A stretch of DNA of 64,000 nt, taken from assembly GCA_948146395.1 (NCBI GenBank), contig OX411549.1:23382990-23446989 (forward strand), in the 5' to 3' direction. A program made the position numbers and the translations under genes. The notes beneath the pieces were generated by a model. It saw only the letters and a program-made list of their open reading frames with translations. It ran no database searches and had not been told where the DNA came from. Positions within the stretch are counted from its first letter, which is position 1, and each line of letters starts with the position of its first letter. This DNA is from Fragum whitleyi. Its lineage: Eukaryota > Mollusca > Bivalvia > Cardiida > Cardiidae. This document shows positions 10,297 to 23,885 of this stretch, piece by piece.

Positions 10297-13200
10297 GTGA
10301 GTAAAAAATGAAATTTTGTTGGTAGGACTTAAGTATTTATTGTCTGATAATTCATTTTATTGATCATTCATAATTTAACCTCAATATTGCATCAGACTAA
10401 AATTATGTATTAATCTCAAATCTATAGATGTTCTGGAGCCTGAACATAATTATAGATTTTTGTGAAAGGTTTAGTTCTTCTCTTTATAATAACATCATTT
10501 AATTTTGATGGCTACGCGCCAAACAGTTGTAACTGCCTATAGGTGTATATGCAGTTACAACTGTTTTTGGACTGAGCCATCTGATAATAAGTGACCTTGT
10601 GGGTGTATCAAGAGGTGAGGTTCTAAAATTTTTGGTAAAGGTATGGCAATCAGAAGATCTGAAAATCAATTTATCATAATCTTTTGGTAATTTATGCCCT
10701 AAATTGGTACCACTGTCGTCTTATTTAAAAAGCTTCATATTCAACTCAACAGTACGACCAGTCTATTAATGGCCAAGAAAAAAGTCATAACTACAGCTTT
10801 GGTTGATTCTTGAGTCTATTGACAGATGGTTTGTTACAGTATGACATGTCCTAACAATATTTTTACAGATGAAGAACTACTATTGGCAGTTAAAAATGGT
10901 GACAACTATACAGTTGAAAGGTATGTATGCCGGTCTCGATAACTGTGGCAGATCCTGAGGGAATTCGGGAGTTCAAACAAACCCCCTCTGAGGCCTTTTA
11001 AGTATATATCTCATTGTCATACACTCATTGGAAAATTCAATAAAAATTGGGGTTTTGCATGTAGTAGTAAAATGAACCCTTGGATTTTTGTATGGGATTG
11101 ACAAAATAAGGACAAGCTACACTGATAAGGGTCCCAAGTTGAATCTGAGGTTTGGGAGTCCATGCTTTAGATTTAAAATCATCTATTTTGGGCAACATTG
11201 AAATATTCTTTGGATTGTCTTACAATCTTTTTTTGCATAAGTCAAAAATAAAGGTTACTTCTAACAGTAGTAACTAGATATGAAATTTCGTCTTCTATAG
11301 ACAATTCCAATAAGATATTGCATGGCAGAACCTAACAATGAATGAAAACACCAGGTATGATTTTGACTTGCAATTATTTTTTTCATTAGAAGTTTAGTAA
11401 AACGGGCCCCTGGATCTGCCATTGGGGTAAGAGAATAACTTTGGGAACTAGTGACAAGCGCAGCTTAAAGCAGTAAAGTATTCACTGATTTCATTGATTT
11501 CATTTGCACTTAATTACAAATATGTGAACCATCACGCAAAAATGGACCATCTGGAAAATATGTAAAATGAATATTTGAAAAAGAGATTGGGTCCAGCATA
11601 GGTCAACCAGAAGTCATATTTTAAAATTCTTTCACAGAGAGAAAGAGTGATCATTTTAGATTCAGAAACTGTGCAAAAAGCTTATATTTTTTAAACAGTT
11701 CTGGGTTGAAAGGGACAAACATGTTGGAAAGGGTGTGTGCCACTGTCAGGGATCAAACCTGAGACCCCTTGATGTTTTCCTAATGGTATCAATGTAGGCC
11801 AATATTCATAACCATTTTTGGGTTAAAAGGGACAAATAGCTTGTGTTGCCTTAGATCATGCAGACTGCATAATCTATGTTCAGGCTAGTATTTGTCATTT
11901 AAACTACAGTCTAAATGGGAATAATAGGTTTACAGACTGACAAGGGCTAACAGTAATGATTTTCTTGTTTAATTTTTCAGGTTGATTAAAGATGGTGTAG
12001 ATATCAATAAGAGGCACAAACTGGGCTGGACAGCTCTACATGTTGCTGCTATCAATGGAAATTTGAGGTATTCATTCAGAATCAGCTACAGGGCTAGTAT
12101 TTGACTCTTAAACAGGGGTGTTGAATTCCCATGCCCTACTTGCCCGACACAGACTTTCTACCTGTGGACAAGTACATTTTTCTACAAGTAAATACCAATC
12201 ATATCTTTGAATGGTACTATAAAAAATACTAAGAGATTAATTTCCCTAAAAATTGTATCAAAAGCTAGAAAAAATTTTTAAAATAAACAAAGTGCTGGGT
12301 TTAGACATTTCCCTGTTAAAAAAACAATTTGTTTCTTAAGTTTTACTTATTCTTTTGATCCTGAAGAAGTAGAAAATTGTCTTTTTACTTGCCTTTGGGT
12401 CAAGTGGCGAAAATATTTATTTCAACACTTCTGTCATATACTAGGGTTTAGCTCCCTCCCCCCTCCATTTTGACCTGCACAGGGTTATTTGAGCCAATGA
12501 ATTTCTATTTGGGCAACCAACAAAATTATACCTATAAATTGTTTTCTTCAAACTAGTATAAGAGATCCATGTAAATATATGAATCGTCTTGAAAAATATA
12601 GTGTCAATAGGCAAAAGATTTTTTTAAACTGTTATGCACCCCATTTTGACCCCCTGAAAACTATTTTGACATCTAGAATTTTATGGTGAAGGGGTATAAG
12701 GGTCTTGAATTTGATAAATTAGCACATGCTTTCAACTATCAAGGTATGAACAAATCCAAATTTGGATTTTCTACATCCCTGCACAAAAGATCCACCCCCA
12801 GATTTTTTGCATTTAAATCTTAGGTTGGGAAGGAGTCTTCCATTGTATGCATGAAATATTCTTTCATGTTGCCTATAGAAATCTGCGTATTAATACGCAT
12901 AAAAATCAACTAGAATAAAAAAGTGCATATATTCTACTTTAAAAGTTAGTTTTGGTTGCCAAAAATTGAGGAAGAAATGTTTGATATAAGGAACAGTTCA
13001 TACATTACCTATCAGTTGACAAAAGCTTCAGAATTTGCAAGAGAAAAAGGTTGCAGACAATTTTACAGGTTGACTGGTGAGCCTGTCTCAATCTGTCAAT
13101 ATTGAGACAGGTAAAACCTAATGTTGGCATGGATATCATTGGTCCGTTGTATCCTTTCGTTTCATTGGCTGAAATACATAGATGATTCTGATTGGCCGTT

Positions 13201-16200
13201 TAGTATATGGGCGTGGCGCGTAGACAAAGGCCGTGTACAGAACGATATTATAACGCAGACAGAATTAAGGGTTAATTGCAGTTAAATTCCCGATTTTAAT
13301 ATATAGATGAAAGAGACCGCGGTCTTGGAATCGCGTGTCATGTATATTCAGCGTTGAAACATCTGGGCTCCCTTCTTTCCGAAACATGTATAAGATAAAT
13401 ATTCAAATTCTCTCTTTCTCTTAACTCTATTTTGTTAAAATGATTTCCCAGATTTTTTAAGTTTATTATATTTTCGATGGGCCACTTAAATCACGAAAGT
13501 ATAGTTAGAATAAAACTGTAGTTGTGCGGCTTTGGTAGGACATCGACGATTAATTATCCAAATTCTTTTCTTATGAAAACTGACCGGTATTTGCACTAGA
13601 GAAATTTTCACTATCTAAATTAACTTACATTTCAATTTTACAGTTTTTGCATTACAAAAAAATGGAACATGAAGCTTATGACAGAAAACATACTTTAATT
13701 GCACGTTTAAACGAACATGAAGATTATTTTTTGTGTAAATAAAAAGTTTTGACTCGTTTCACTTAGTCATTCGCGTCTTGCGCGGTCTGATAAGTGATTA
13801 TGAGTTTCCCTATATCGCAACACGAAAAACAGAAAACTTAAAGAATATTCTCGAAAATTCCTCATTGTCCATTAATTTTCCGGCTCTATACTACTCTCAT
13901 TTTTCGACAGTCAGTGAAAAATTCTTTGATGTCACGATCATCTGAAATATGTTTGTTATTTAAAGATTTAATTTACAAAAATTAACTCTTGATTTTTTGA
14001 AATAATAGAATTTCTATCATTGTTTCTTCTGTGAAAGCCGCTGATTTCACAATCTTTATTACCAAAATAATCACGAAAGATTTATTAATATTAATATATA
14101 CATACAAGTAGAGAAAATATACAATGTCATGCCGCATAAAAGTAGATAAGTGTTTGTCGGAAGAAAATACAAGAAAAAGACTGTGTTTGATTTATTTGTA
14201 AAAACATTTTATGACGAAGCGTGACAAAGTTTTGTTTTAATGAAAATTTTATGCTTTCCATGCAAAATGGATTTCTCATCTTTCGGTGCTTATTAACCCT
14301 TTCCTGTTTTACAAAATTTTGGACCTGTCCAAATTCAAAGGTTTTGCAGACGAAAATTTAAAGTGAATTTAATGTGAGAAATAACCATTCAGTAGGGTAG
14401 AAAATAGTACAGAAAAAGAAGAAATTGCTTGTCAGAAGCAATTTCTTCTTTTTTCACAATGTTTTCTCAATCATAAAATCACAGGCACGTAAAAAGCAGG
14501 GATTAAACAGCAAAGGGTTAACCACACACATTACAATCGGCAAAAGAACAAAACACTCTTTCAGGTAACCGAATGCGGGAAACAAAAAATTATTTAATCA
14601 GTGGTCTAAACGTTTTTGGTTGCAAACGAATGCTAATGTCACATTATTAAGAAATTGTGTAAATAGAAGTTTTTCTAAACATCAACTTTATCATATTTAA
14701 ATTTCTTTTCTCGTCAATGATGAATAAGATAATCATTTATCATATAAATAAAAAGGTCTATAAGGGAACAAATAGCGGTAGAGTATTATATCATAAAGTC
14801 ATTTCCTTTCCCATCTTCACGAGTCAAGGGATATCGAATCAATAGTAAGTAAAGCGTTCATAACCCTCGGTTCGACAAGATAATTCCTTTCAATTAACTC
14901 CGCCCATCCTTGCGCATGCGCAATCGTTACCATGCAGAAACCTGCATGGTAAAAATTAGGTTTTTCCTGTCCCAGTATCGGAGGGTAGCGTAGATTGGGA
15001 CAGGTTAACCAGTCTATTTTACAGGAAGCTCTGTTTTTTAAGCATGCAAATTTCCATGCATTCAGGGTGACAAAACAGTGCAAACAGTTTTCAATTTTAC
15101 CCCGCTTTGTATTTGCACAAAACGGGGTAAAATTAGCAAACTGTTTGCACCATTTGTCATCCTGAACGCAGGGTTGGATTGAAGGCTGATCTTTGTCTAT
15201 ACCTCCTGTCAATACAGGAATATTCCAGGTTCAGCATGACAAGGGTTAAAATAAACTACCAGTTGTGTTATCTAGAAATGTGTGTTTTAATTTCAGTGCT
15301 GTGAACTTATTATTGCAAGCTGGGGCTGATCCAAATCTAGGTGATGATTTCAGTACAATAAACCAAGTTGCTCATGAATTACAAGTTCATCCAATACATG
15401 GTAAGTTTACCCTATTGATAGTTTTATTTGTGGATAAAAAAATGCAGTTTTGGTAAAGACAACTTTTTAAATGTATGTACAGAGGAATATCTGGGCCCGA
15501 GGTTATAAAACTTTTCTCAGGCTCAATTCAAAATTTTCTCAAATTTCAATTTGAGATTAAAGCCGTAATTCTGTTTTATTACTCATCATTTTAATGTAGT
15601 AACATAAAAGATAATATTAATAAGTTGCTATAAATACCAACTTATTTATATTATCTTTTATTTTCATACATTTAACTTAATACAAAATTTTGTAAAAATT
15701 TAGCCTGAGCCTGAGAAAACTTTTATAACCTCGGGCCCTGATGCTCTGTAAGCTTACCTGTATCAGATATTTCAGAACACTCTGTATAATTACAATAATC
15801 AAGGTGGCTCATGATTTACTAAAAGAATATTTATTGAATGTGTTGTCATTGAATACCAATTTTATTAAACAAGTCATCTATAAACAGATAAAGTACAAGC
15901 CTGCACAGAGTTTTTATCCATTTTAGATTATGAGTTCAATAAATTTGGTATTAGATGAGCACAAATTTGATATCCTTTTTATAATATGACCCAAAAATCA
16001 AGCAAATTATGATATTTATCTATCCAAATTATTCCGCAAAACATATGACACTGTTTGCGAAATGACATCGGATCAGCGTCATTTTCCCAACAAAAATGTA
16101 ACATTGCTATATGTTTTAAGCTCATTTGCATAGTTATTCCACTAGTGTAATAACACTTGCATAATATCAAAATATCCAATAGGGTTATTTCACTCCTGCA

Positions 16201-19200
16201 ACATAGGTCATATTATAAAAGAAAATCCCATATGTGGTAGGTGTGATGTATTAAAAGCATTATCTTAGGATGCAAAAATTTTGCAGTTTTGGGGTTAAGA
16301 AAATTGAAAACTTAAATTTTGAACAAGTAGACCCCCCACCCCCGACAACTGAAATAGTTTTAATAAATACAAATCTCAAGTTGGCCTGTGAGTCAGATTT
16401 ACAAGTAAATTTATCCAATTCACAGTAGGCGTTAAATGTAAGTATTTTTTTATTATAGTGGCATCTGTTTACATTACAATGTTGGCTAATAAATTGGTTT
16501 GAATTAAGAATACCTGGCCCCATTGACCTTTAAGTTACCTTGAATATGTTATGTGTATACTACATCAGTTATTGATCTTGAAGTAAATAATGTTGTTGAT
16601 AAGCATAAGTATGAGGAAGCCGTCTGCTGAGGCCAGATTAAAGCTTTTTATGATTCTCTTCTTCTTGAATGGCTGTGATTGTCTATAATAAGAGGATGAT
16701 TGCATGTTTAAGTGTATGATTGATTTTTCTTTCATTAAGTAAAAAAAAAAAGACTATATTTTCTTGAGTGGCCGAGTCACAAGTGAAAATGTGGGTTTTT
16801 TGTTGTTCACAAAATGAAAAATTAATTGATCAAACAAAAAATAATCAATTATCTATTTCTCTGTTTAAAAAAAGGAGACAAAATGTGAAATTAGGGACAA
16901 TTTTTTTTTCAAAGAGCAGCATTTTGTACACAATTACTTATCAATGTCGTGACATCATTTGATTAGATCTGCTAAGAAAGCAACAAAAAAGGGGGAAAAG
17001 AATGAAAGTAAAGCCATGAATTTTCCTCGGCCATTTTCGGAGAAAACCAAAGGTATTGTTCTCACCTCAGTGTTGTTAACGTTGTTGTTTATTTTTGTGT
17101 ACTCTTTGGCGTTACAAATTCTACTCTTTGTGAACCCTCTGGTGTTATTGAAGATGTCTTCATGAAACTTTGCATGTATGTTGACATCATAAGAACTATC
17201 CAGACTCTTAAGGGGGATAACTATGAAAGCATTTTTGTAATAATTATGCACCTTTTTCAAAATAGATTTTTGCATTGTCCAGCATCGGCAGCAGAGTGTT
17301 GACACCCATAGGCGGTGCTCTTGTTTGGCAATTTCACTTGTTTTGTGGTAAGATGATAGAGATAGTGATAATCTACTGTTATTTCTCAATAACCATCGAA
17401 AACATTAAAGAAATAGAGGATAATTGTTTGTTTCAATGCAAGATAGATTTATGTTTCATTGAGTGAACAACAAAAACTTTATTTTCATGAGTGGCAGAGC
17501 CACAAGTGAAAATATTGTTTTTGTTAATCACGAAATGAAATATTAGTTGATCTTACTCGAAAACAAACGATTATTCTATTTCTTAAATGCAAAAATGAGA
17601 CAAAACATGAAACTTCTCGGACATATTTTCGTAAAGCGTGTCATTTTGCATGTGGTTGCAGTGCAACGTTCATTATTACGTCATTTATTTCGCACTGCAT
17701 AGATAACATCAGATAGGGTGAAATGCACAAAAGCAGGGTTTAAGTTTTTGATAATTTCACTGCCTATGCGGTGAGATTATGTGTGGATGATGTTATGTAA
17801 AGAATCTGTATTAAAAGGAGTTAAGTTCCTATTTCTTACACAGGTCTTTATATTTAATATTGTACATTTTTTAGTTCATCAAAGTAGAGAAGGGGAGTTC
17901 TGTGACAGATTGAGGGCCAATGCTAATTGTAAAGGCTGCACAGCTCTGCATTACGCAGCCCTTATAGATAACAGGGAAATACTGAATGCACTGTTAGAAG
18001 CAGGTTTGTAAACTTTACCCCTTTTCTGTATACAGTCCATCTTGTTTTGAATGACTATGTCTATTGAGAGACCATTTTAATTAAGCAACTGTTTATAAGT
18101 CCCGATCTTAAAATCAAAATATCTCAAAAGTAGATTATTTTGGTCTGAAAATTATTGAAAATGAATCCCATGTTGTTAAAACTCATAAGAATTGTTTCAA
18201 CAAATGATAATTCAGAAATGCACAATAACTAACAATTTCAATAAAAATTATGCAGTTTGTAAACACAACTAAGCAACTATTTACTTAAACCACCATTTTT
18301 GGTGGTCATGTGAGTGGTCACTTAATAAATGTTTCACTGAAGTTATAGAATCAACAACTGTCCGGAACATAAGTCTGTCACCTTATGTCCGATTGACTTG
18401 GAACTTGGCTGTTATTTTCCTCTCATGATTATGGACTGTAGTGTGAAAGAACTGTGATTCTACCTAGCTTTAGTTATTTCCCTTTATTGTTTTTCATACT
18501 TGGACACCCAGCAGTGTAAGGGGTGTATCTTGTGACAACTTGCCACCATGTTGGCTGTGTAATGTACATTCTTTTACTAACTGATGTACCATGTTGACCC
18601 TAAGTATTTGATCAAACAAGAACAGTTTGATCAGGGTCCAAAATGTTTGCTTGTCGCTTTGCGTCATTTAGACACATAAAAACCTTTTGAATCCAACCTG
18701 TAACAATTTAAGAACAATAAAGTTCTTTTTTTCAAGTGTCGAATTATTAGAATAGTTAACAAATCACTGCTTTCAATAGGATACATCATTTTGCCAATCA
18801 AAACACTTATTTAAAGTGTGATGACAGTTGAAATCCGACATTTTTGCGACATTTTATTTCAATGCTTTTCATTGTTGTGCATCTAAAACATCATAACTAC
18901 AGCTTGATCAAGCTGTAGTTATGATGTTTAAGGTGCAATCAAAATATTTGCTCTTTATTCCATGTCCATTATTTTATATTTCATAGATAAATAAAGTTTG
19001 AATATTTGATGGGTGTGTCATGACAGAGATCAAGGGGTGGGGCTAGTGATACCTCAATTACACTATGTTTCTTTGGTATTTCAGGAGCTGATCCCTCTGT
19101 ACAGAATGCAAATGGACATAAAGCTGAGTCATATACCAAAAGTAAAGAGAACAAGGATCTTCTAAATGACTATGAGAAAAAGGTAAATTACAACAAAAAG

Positions 19201-22200
19201 GTGCACTGCATGCTTTTTTTTTGTTTCACTGTTTTCAGAGAAAATCCAAGGTATTTTTTAGCATTTGTGTAGTCGTCTTCTTTGTCATCATTAATGTCGT
19301 TGTAGTTGCCGTGCAAAAACTATGACTTTTTGTGATATCTGTGGTATTACCGAAGGCATTCTCTTGAAACTTAGTATACATGATCACTAACAAGTATGAT
19401 TTCAAGGGTGATAACTGTTGATGCATTTCTGTCAGAATTATTCCCTTTTATCCACTATCCAGCATCCAACTGCTGATGGCAGGCACCTGTAGTCCTCTTG
19501 TATTTTAATTTTCTAGCTTAAAAAGCGAAATAGGATGGTAAAGACTTCATGTGGCTTGCACATATGTGCAAGGCTGATCTTTGTCTATACTTCCCACCAT
19601 AGCAGGAATATTCTTGGTTCAGCATAACAAGGGTTAAGAATTTGCAATAAAGGCTATTGTAAAACCCTATTTGTGGCATTGAATGTGTATCTTTTGATTA
19701 CACTTACAACTGAAGTCAATTATTTTGATATGCCTTAGATTAAGTCAAAACATTGATGACACCATATTGTTTGAAAAAAGGGTATAACTACTATTATGCA
19801 AATTACGCAAGTGCCTAATAGAAATAAATCCTCATTTGTAAAATATTGTTGATGAATGATCAATAAATCGTGCTTCCCTACTGGACAGTTTATTTTTCAG
19901 TGTGGCCAAGTGCATAACTGCCATAAGGGAAATTACAAAAGTATGTAATATGAATATTTCCTCTTTTTAGAAAAAATAATGTTGATGAATGATCAATACA
20001 TCGTTTCTATGGCTTGAATAAGCTGTAGTTACAATGTTTTGATTATTTACCATCATTTAAATCATAAAAATAGCTGACTGAGGGCATTCTATCTTTTGGT
20101 CTTCTAAGCATGTATAAATTGTAAAATCCTAGTTATGCCTTTGTGAATTAACTGTATAGAAAGAACTGAGAGTTAATTATGTTTTTGTACCATAAATTTA
20201 AGAAAGTAATATAAAATGTGTGATAATTTCAATAAAATAAAATTCTCAATTATGAAAATCCTCAACCATGCAAAGTCAATGTGCAGCACAAAATTTAAAC
20301 CCAAAATGGGTATTTTTTTATTACCAATAATTTTCATATTTCACATAGTTTTGCTAGTTAATGTTCAATCGAAAGGTAATAATTAATTTATTTTTTTTCA
20401 AATTGATAATATTTCAGTTTATAGAAAATCAGGAAAGGTTAGATGCAGAAGAAAGACGTAAATTTCCATTAGAACAAAGATTACTACAGCATATCATTGG
20501 CCAAGAAGGGGCAATTAACACAGTATCTGCTGGTTAGTGTTTAAGGAATAGGATGTTACATATGCAAGCACTTGCTTAAGGTGAAATTATTCAACAAATG
20601 CCAAAGAAATGTAGTATCTTCTGGTCAAAATGAATTGCCATTTTTGCATCCCCAATGTAATGTAAGCATTGTAAGTTTTTAATACTATAAGAATGACAAG
20701 TTTGATGAATTTGAACCAGATGAGAATTTCTGTTTTTCTGAGAAAATAAACACAAGACATTGTAACAGTCATAGTTTGATTACAATTTGATTCTTGGTAA
20801 TTTAATTTAGATAAGCTGCTATTTCAATTTGTAATGGATATTCAGTGCTATATCTTCATTCCCAGGCATTGATAAGAGCAGGTATTTGGTTTTACTTTTG
20901 TCTCCAGTCATCTGTAAGCAAGTTTGTCTGTAAAGGTTGTCAGAAATTAAATGTGAACATTACCAATGATTAAAGTCTATTCAAGACGTTATGCTCTCTA
21001 CTGACACGAATATAATTTTCATTGATACACATTTGCAGAGACTAAGGTCAAAGTCAAGTCGATTGACAAGGTCTAGATGGTGTATTAAAATCAATAATTG
21101 AAAAATGCTATTTAGGGACATTAGTTTTTCACAAACACATTTTGTATTTAATATTTGATAATATTTCTACAGCCATCAGACGTAAACAGAATGGCTGGTA
21201 TGATGAGGATCATCCCCTGGTGTTTTTATTCCTGGGTTCTTCTGGTATTGGTAAGTTGATATGGATGTCATACACTCAATTATTCGAGAGCAAGATAACA
21301 AACATACTGAAACTTTTGAAATACACTGCCAATAATTTAATGTGTTAGTTGTGTTCATCGAGTTTTGTGCATGCTGTTTCATAAAGGTGTGTTTTCAAAA
21401 CTGAGCTCTGATGTAGGCGTTGAGTCCATTACCATAGATAAATCGGGTATATTCAAAATCATTTTATAGAAACTAAATGTGATCCCTCCTTTTTCATCTT
21501 TGAAAGTATTTGAATGAGTAAACATTACGATCTAAGACAAGCAATAACTTTCATTGTGAACGGTAATTTGTATTTTTTTAGGTATTGCTTAAACCTGTAC
21601 TTTCTATTTTGAAAGAATAGCATGTGAATTTAACCGTCAAAACTAGATTTCATGGCTCACCGCACAAAATCTACCTACACCTCCATGAAATCAATAAATA
21701 CTCTTTTCATCTCTTAAGTTAAGGTGATTAATACTATATGGCATCATCACCTCCAACTATCTATACTGACATCAATCCATCCATCTGTCCACATTCTTAC
21801 ATCCTGTTAACACTAATCCTCCTTTACTTGAATTATGGATGGATTCGCAAGAAATTTTCACAAAAATGTTCCTAGTCACCTGACCTTGCACAAATTATCA
21901 GGGTTTGTTGTTGATTTTCTTTATATTTATTATACTCGAGGATAACACGGTTAAGGGCTGAATGATTTCCATCTTGGTCCTAGCTCATTCCAGATCTTGT
22001 CTGGCACACAGAGAGAGAGAAGCAATGGTTTATAACCACTGCTACCCACTTTTACAGCTGGCTGAACTCACAGTGGGGTCCTGTCTATAAAGTGTCCTGC
22101 CTAAAGACACAACCCGCCTCTGGTAGGGTTCTAACACGCAACCACCAGGTTACTAGTTGAGCACGCTAACCACTCAGCCAACAAGCCAGACCTCTTGGTT

Positions 22201-23848
22201 AATTATATGGCAGGGTATGCAGTGACTCTGTCATTCTTGTTGGATGATGCCCTGCTAAAAGATAGTTTGAAAAAAAAATGTATTGACCCTAAGGATTCCA
22301 GAGCTACAGATAGAGGGGGTATTTTGGATTTCAAATCAGATTATTTCAGCTATGCTTGCACAAACCCTAAGTTGTGGGTACTCATTTGAATTGTCTCAGA
22401 AAGACAATTCAAATGAGTACCCACAACATAGGTTTTCATTTAGAAATAAAGATTTTAGACTGGCACTAACCCCTCTTATCTGAGCCTCTAGACTATTAGG
22501 ACAGACATGGCAAAACAATCATTGTAGATCCTAATCAAATTGCTCCTCATTTCATATATGCCTGTGTGTAACATTTTCAACAATTTGACATGTGCATCAG
22601 TTGCAAACATTCAGCAGCCTAGATAGGCACATAGTGCAATTGAGAGATTTCCTGTCTGTCTGAAGATACTTTGAGATCTTATCTATCAAAAAAGCACAAA
22701 GAGAAGATGGGAAAGACTGAAGATTTAAAAGTTTGCCAGATTCTTTGCTTGCTGCATTTTTGAAATTGTTGGAAATTTTATGTACAGGTTTATTTTTCAT
22801 GAATAATTCTTGATTTCAGGTAAAACTGAAACAGCTAAACAAGTTGCTAAATACCTCCATAAAGATTTGAAGAAAGGCTTTATTAGACTAGATATGTCTG
22901 AATACCAAGAAAAACATGAGGTAAATAAGAATTTTGTTCCTAGAATATTTATAATTGAAAAAGTGCTTAATTTCCTGTAAATCTTATTGATCTTGGGATA
23001 AGTAAATGTTTGTTGAGAAGTGATGAAATTAGGCATCTATTGATGCTTTTCAGGTTATTTGATCTCAAAGTAATTCTAGGTGCATTATTGTTGTAAATAC
23101 AATACATACATGAAATTGCTGGTACATGTACTCACAACAGTGTTGCACTGAACCATCAATGTAAGGACTTTGTAAAGTCCTGTATATTTTGTTTTGTTAT
23201 CAAGAGTTTTGCTGTTAATTTCTAGTGATTGAACTCATGAAATTAATTAAGTTTTTTATGCCCCCATATCCCGTATCAAGAGATCGGGGGCATATTGTTT
23301 TACTCATGTCCGTCTGTCTGTCTGTCCGTCCGTCTGTCCGTCCGTCTGTCCGAAAACTTAACCCGAAAACTTTGCCAATATCTTCAAGCCTATTCAAGAT
23401 ACAAAGCTAATATTTGGCATGATGATAGATCTCAATGATCAGCATCTGCTGTACCAAAGTCAAGGTCATGTGACAAGGTCAAGGTCATCTGTCAAGGTCA
23501 AAATTTGAAAAAACTTATCCTGAAAACTTAACCTTGCCATTATCTTCAAGCCTATTCAAGATACAAAGCTAATATTTTGCATGATGATAGATCTCAATGA
23601 TCTGCATCCGCTAGTACCAAAGTCAAGGTTATGTGACAAGGTCAAGGTCATCTGTCAAGGTCAAACTTTGAAAAAACTTAACCGGAAAACTTAACCTTGC
23701 CAATATCTTCAAGCCTATTCAAGATACAAAGCTAATATTTGGCATGATGATAGATCTCAATGATCCGCATCCGCTAGTACCAAAGTCAAGGTCATGTGAC
23801 AAGGTCAAGGTCATCTGTCAAGGTCAAACTTTGAAAAAAAATGCCGTG

Positions 23849-23885
<37 letters not shown>

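Noticed and set aside
14817..15212. 131-codon minus-strand frame
   Set aside because: It spans the right end of the 1.95-kb element, its TSD and an adjacent palindromic MITE, so it cannot be a conserved coding exon.
23247..23882. CRISPR-like array of regular repeats
   Set aside because: Units are contiguous ~163-bp tandem repeats with no unique spacers, in an animal intron; this is a pearl-like element.
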